Positions 61,116-64,000 of a stretch of 64,000 bases of DNA are shown here, one piece after another. Where the stretch lies: positions 35,631,829 to 35,695,828 of the forward strand of contig OX387187.1 in NCBI GenBank assembly GCA_947561395.2. Direction: 5' to 3'. This DNA comes from Buxus sempervirens. Its lineage: Eukaryota > Streptophyta > Magnoliopsida > Buxales > Buxaceae. A model generated the notes under the pieces. The model saw nothing but the letters and a program-made list of their open reading frames with translations, did no database searches and had not been told where the DNA came from. A program made the position numbers and the translations under genes. Each line of letters begins with the position of its first letter. Position 1 is the first letter of the stretch.

Positions 61116-61354
61116 ACCCATATCCATATGGATACTACGCTGCACCGGGTGGAGTGATGCCCGTTGGATAAGGTGTTGTTGCTTATCCTCCACCACCACT
61201 GGCACTGCCTCAGTCCGAGCCAGAGTCAGATACAGAGGCAGATAGCTTGTGTAGTTATTTTCCTGACTTTCCTCCTGTTAGTATTATTGGACACTTGTCT
61301 CAGGAGCAATACGAATACCATGTAAGGTTGTTCAAGAAAGAGTACATGTATAGG

Positions 61355-63772
61355 TGTAGACACCCCAAATTTCACCTCAATATAAGAGAACTCTCAAAAA
61401 GAACTTTAAATGCCTTATTTGAGCATTGACATTTGTCAAAAACTCAAAAACTCTCAAAAATGGTGCTAATCGTACTGAATGAGCGGTTTTTGTTATTTTG
61501 GTCTCAACCGCTTTGTATGTGCGGTTGTAACCGTATACACAGCACGGTTTATATTTATGCTTATCGCGCTGGTTGCCACGTGGCTTCCGGAAGCTTCGGC
61601 TGTTGGGACACGTCGACAGCATTCATGTCGAGCGTAACTGAATTGAACCGCTCTGTATGTGCGGTTGAGTTGAATTTGCATAGAAACCGCACATATAGTG
61701 ACGGTTCTGTAGAAACCGCACTGAGTATACGGTTTTGGCTGTTTCGGGGATTTGCGAAATGACTCGATCTCTGAGCCTTATTTACGCATATTACCTCTCT
61801 CTCAGGGACTTGAACTCCCTATTTCACCTTCCGAAACTTGCTGAATTACTCCAATTCAAGCCTTGGAGGAGAATTGGAATAATCTAGAAGGCTTTTTTGG
61901 CATACCCTTGGGACTCTTCTACCCTTGGCTTTGCCTATAAATAGAGGGGTCCTCCTCTTGCAAATGGCTGACAATTTGAAGCATAGAAGCTCTGCAAGAA
62001 GAGGAGAAACTCTGCTGGATTGTCTACTCAAGACTCAAGTTACCTAAGGTAAAGTTCTCTTTAGATTTCTGGTTTCCTCTTTACATTCCAGCAACCTCTC
62101 ATCTTCTACCTTTCTGTAGTGTAAGGCCTTTGTGCATTTTTGTAGCCCCAAACCTCTTCCAAAGTACCTGGGAATCCTCTCTAGCCGTAAAACGTGAAGA
62201 GAGAGCCTTGGGAAAGAGAAGTAGGAATGGATCCTCTAGGCTTAGAACCTACAAGTGATGATGAGCATACTACTTGGTTATTTTGAGCCTATGGATGTTT
62301 TTCTGATGTTTATGCATGTGTTTCTGGAGAAGTTGAGTGAATCCTTGCTCTCAATAGCAATGGATTCCAAACTACTCCTAGAGAGCTGATTTCCACCTAT
62401 TCACTCACTTTTCACCATTTTCATCAAATAGGCTAGATCTAGGATTTCCGTGTTTAATACAGGAAATCTGAGATTATTGGCTTTAGAATGAATTTTAGAA
62501 CTTCATGAGATGATTTTGATTGATTTCTAAGTATTCTGGTCGAATTCACATGCACACATGCACCACTTTGGCTTTCTATTAAAAAATATTTCAAAACAAG
62601 GCAGCATCTTTGGCCTGTCTTAGAATGCTCATAACTTTATCCTTCGGATGAATTTTTGAGTGATTCCAAAGACATGTGATAGATGAGTTGGCCTACTTCA
62701 TAGCTGGAAAATTTCGTTTACTTTTATGGAGCCAATTTTTTACACTATCTGTTCAAAGTCTGTAAGTCAGTTCAGCCCAGATTGCTGAACTTGCAGCTTT
62801 GATGGTGCGCTATTTGCTCAATTTTAATCCATTTTGAGTGATTCCAATTCCTAAGTTTTCCTTGAGAAGTCTATTTTCATTTCCAATTGGTTTCAGCAGA
62901 TTTTGATCTGATTTGTGCCTTGGGGGCTCAATTGACTCAGAGGTGCTCTCTGGCATAGTCCAGAGCTAATCTGTGGTCTTTTAGGCCTGTTCAAGAGAGC
63001 ACACAAGTCACATCTGACTGGAGTTTGGTGTGAGACTTATTTCTTTGGAAAGATAACACCACATACTTCCTCCATGCCAATTTTCATGGATTTTTATTGA
63101 ACCAAACTCCACGAATAGGACTTTGAAAATGCCTACTTTACACTTTTTCCAAGTTATAACAGCAGATTTCAGATGTGGATATCTCTCTCATTTTGAACCG
63201 GATTGAGCTGAAATTTTTATTGTATACTCTACTATATACCAGTTTTCAAATGGCCTTGGCTTCATTGGATTTGGATTTAAATTGAGTGAGTTATGGTTAA
63301 TCGAAGCTTTCAAGCTCTTTTAGTCTGATTTTTCCAGATTTACCTTGGCTTGATTTTCTTCAAATTTGACTTAGATTTTTCTTCACTCATGAAGTTCTGA
63401 AGGGACATATCCACGAAGAGAGTTCCATTTCATTGGATTGCTCATGTGGAATAATCACACACATTGGGCTTATTTTAAACATCTCTTGTTTTCTCTATTA
63501 TTAGCAAACAATTTTTAGTATAAGCAAGCATGTGGCAACCGTCTTAGACGGATGAGTGGGGGTGCCTAACACCTCCCCCCACTCATAAATAATTCCCCTT
63601 ACCTAATCTCTGGATTTTTCCTTGTGTTAGAGCTACTTTGGCTCTATTTGGCATAAATGATCCCTTTGGTGTCCATTCACACCTTAACTTGGATAGTGGC
63701 GACTCTTCACTTTTATCGATCCCCGCGTGACGATATAGGAAGTTATCTTAGGTGACATTTTCATGTCTCACA
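61355..63772 (+). mobile_element. Solo LTR D, about 2.4 kb, different family
   Basis: It begins TGTAGACACCCC and ends CATGTCTCACA, TG...CA ends with imperfect inverted symmetry. The flanks are ATAGG (61350-61354) and ATCGG (63773-63777), a 5-bp duplication with one change. The hAT frame continues across the junction through to its stop. A TATA box is at 61936-61943. Near the 3' end it has 'ggatgagtgggggtgcctaacacc' and 'tggcgactct', phrases I associate with long-LTR gypsy elements of the Tat/Ogre type. Upstream of the TATA box lie repeated AACCGC and GCGGTT hairpins. Confidence 0.75.
61936..61943 (+). promoter_or_regulatory. TATA box of solo LTR D
   Basis: TATAAATA followed by 'gaggggtcctcctc', about 580 bases into the LTR, after a block of AACCGC...GCGGTT inverted motifs (61485-61735). 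Confidence 0.55.
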
Positions 63773-64000
63773 ATCGGATGTCATGGAAGCGCTTTTGCCA
63801 CTACATCGGGGAGCAGGAAGGGTTTGAGCCTCCTATGTTCCAGTCGGGACGTCACTCGTTCCATTATTGATGCTCGGTATGATTATTGTATGACTTGAAT
63901 GGCATGTTAATTTTTTATTATTGTTTGCACTTTGCATGATTCATTATTACTTGTCAATTTGTTGGTTTAGTTGCTTGCATGATATTATTAGACTTCAGTA

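Larger units (their letters stand above)
52933..63870 (+). pseudogene. hAT-family transposase gene, decayed and split by three insertions
   Basis: The ATG at 52933 opens a protein with a BED zinc finger (CNYC, then LKQHLAHG), followed by a linker and the helical start of the DUF659 domain (LKERMGKYISKIF). A stop at 53710-53712 and a shift near 53819 break it. The rest of DUF659 has MCDGW, VTDNGSNY and CVAHCIDLM (53823-54110), then the RNase H-like core (54165-54625). Spliced segments 54710-54840, 54937-55012 and 55106-55818 carry YYLNPKY and the hAT dimerisation motif (FSVCERNWSTF with LRKLAARIL). A Ser/Tyr/Gly-rich tail follows. It is interrupted by the CACTA element at 56068, solo LTR C at 58758 and solo LTR D at 61355, and ends at TGA 63868-63870 after GRHSFHY. 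Introns are 54626-54709, 54841-54936 and 55013-55105. Several stops show that it is inactive. Confidence 0.88.

Noticed and set aside
61355-63739. Alternative right end for LTR D at the TATAGG copy at 63734-63739
   Set aside because: It would leave a non-canonical end (CGA) and a hAT frame that stops at once. Ending at 63772 gives TG...CA and restores the frame.
1-64000. CRISPR array, phage-type or operon-based system
   Set aside because: All genes are plant-type, often spliced; tandem repeats lack regular unique spacers.

Overview
The window is nuclear DNA from a flowering plant, probably a eudicot. The support is spliced genes with GT-AG introns, a root-type ferredoxin-NADP+ reductase, a HAIKU1-type VQ protein, a WEB-family coiled-coil protein, an intron-bearing elongator tRNA-Met, a 5S-carrying Cassandra LTR, and plant LINE, hAT, CACTA, Helitron and Ty3/gypsy relics. 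Gene density is low: five protein genes and two tRNA genes, with most of the rest made of transposable elements, many nested or reduced to solo LTRs.

Layout. 155-1648 (+): last two exons of root-type FNR. 2783-3122: palindromic MITE. 4895-7971: solo LTR A. 8000-8579 (-): LINE RNase H relic. 8757-11045: solo LTR B, holding a 170-bp tandem repeat. 11051-13830: non-coding, retroelement-like sequence with a 20-bp perfect inverted repeat. 13830-15288 (-): LINE relic hit by a Mutator-like MITE. 15740-18616 (-): plant gene with a bZIP-like basic region. 18931-19015: tRNA-Met. 19933-23501: two Helitrons and two LINE RNase H tails. 24966-25904 (+): HAIKU1-like VQ gene. 26550-28899 (+): L1-type LINE relic carrying a Harbinger-like MITE. 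31697-31916: Helitron. 33493-36748 (+): WEB-family gene. 38612-38828: Helitron. 39409-39844: long palindrome MITE. 41208-47690 (-): rearranged Ty3/gypsy element. 47885-47956: tRNA-Asp. 48267-48575: TRIM-like element. 49251-50301 (-): RIN13-like gene with an internal duplication. 51000-51640: gag relic split by a Cassandra solo LTR. 52933-63870 (+): a decayed hAT transposase gene.

The most striking structure is the last 11 kb. The hAT coding sequence is split by a 2.66-kb CACTA element (which itself carries a 647-bp solo LTR) and by two solo LTRs of about 2.4 kb. Each insertion has recognisable ends and a target-site duplication. Conceptual removal of each rejoins the hAT reading frame at codon level, so the order of events can be read from the sequence.

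The host genes do not form a pathway: FNR feeds electrons to ferredoxin in non-green plastids, the VQ protein belongs to the seed-size HAIKU family, the WEB protein to a coiled-coil family with roles in chloroplast movement, and the RIN13-like protein resembles an immune-receptor interactor. I saw no CRISPR array, bacterial operon or clearly new enzymatic system. The notable content is the nested transposon stratigraphy, four related Helitrons, a 61-residue duplication in a host gene, and a basic-region protein without a zipper.
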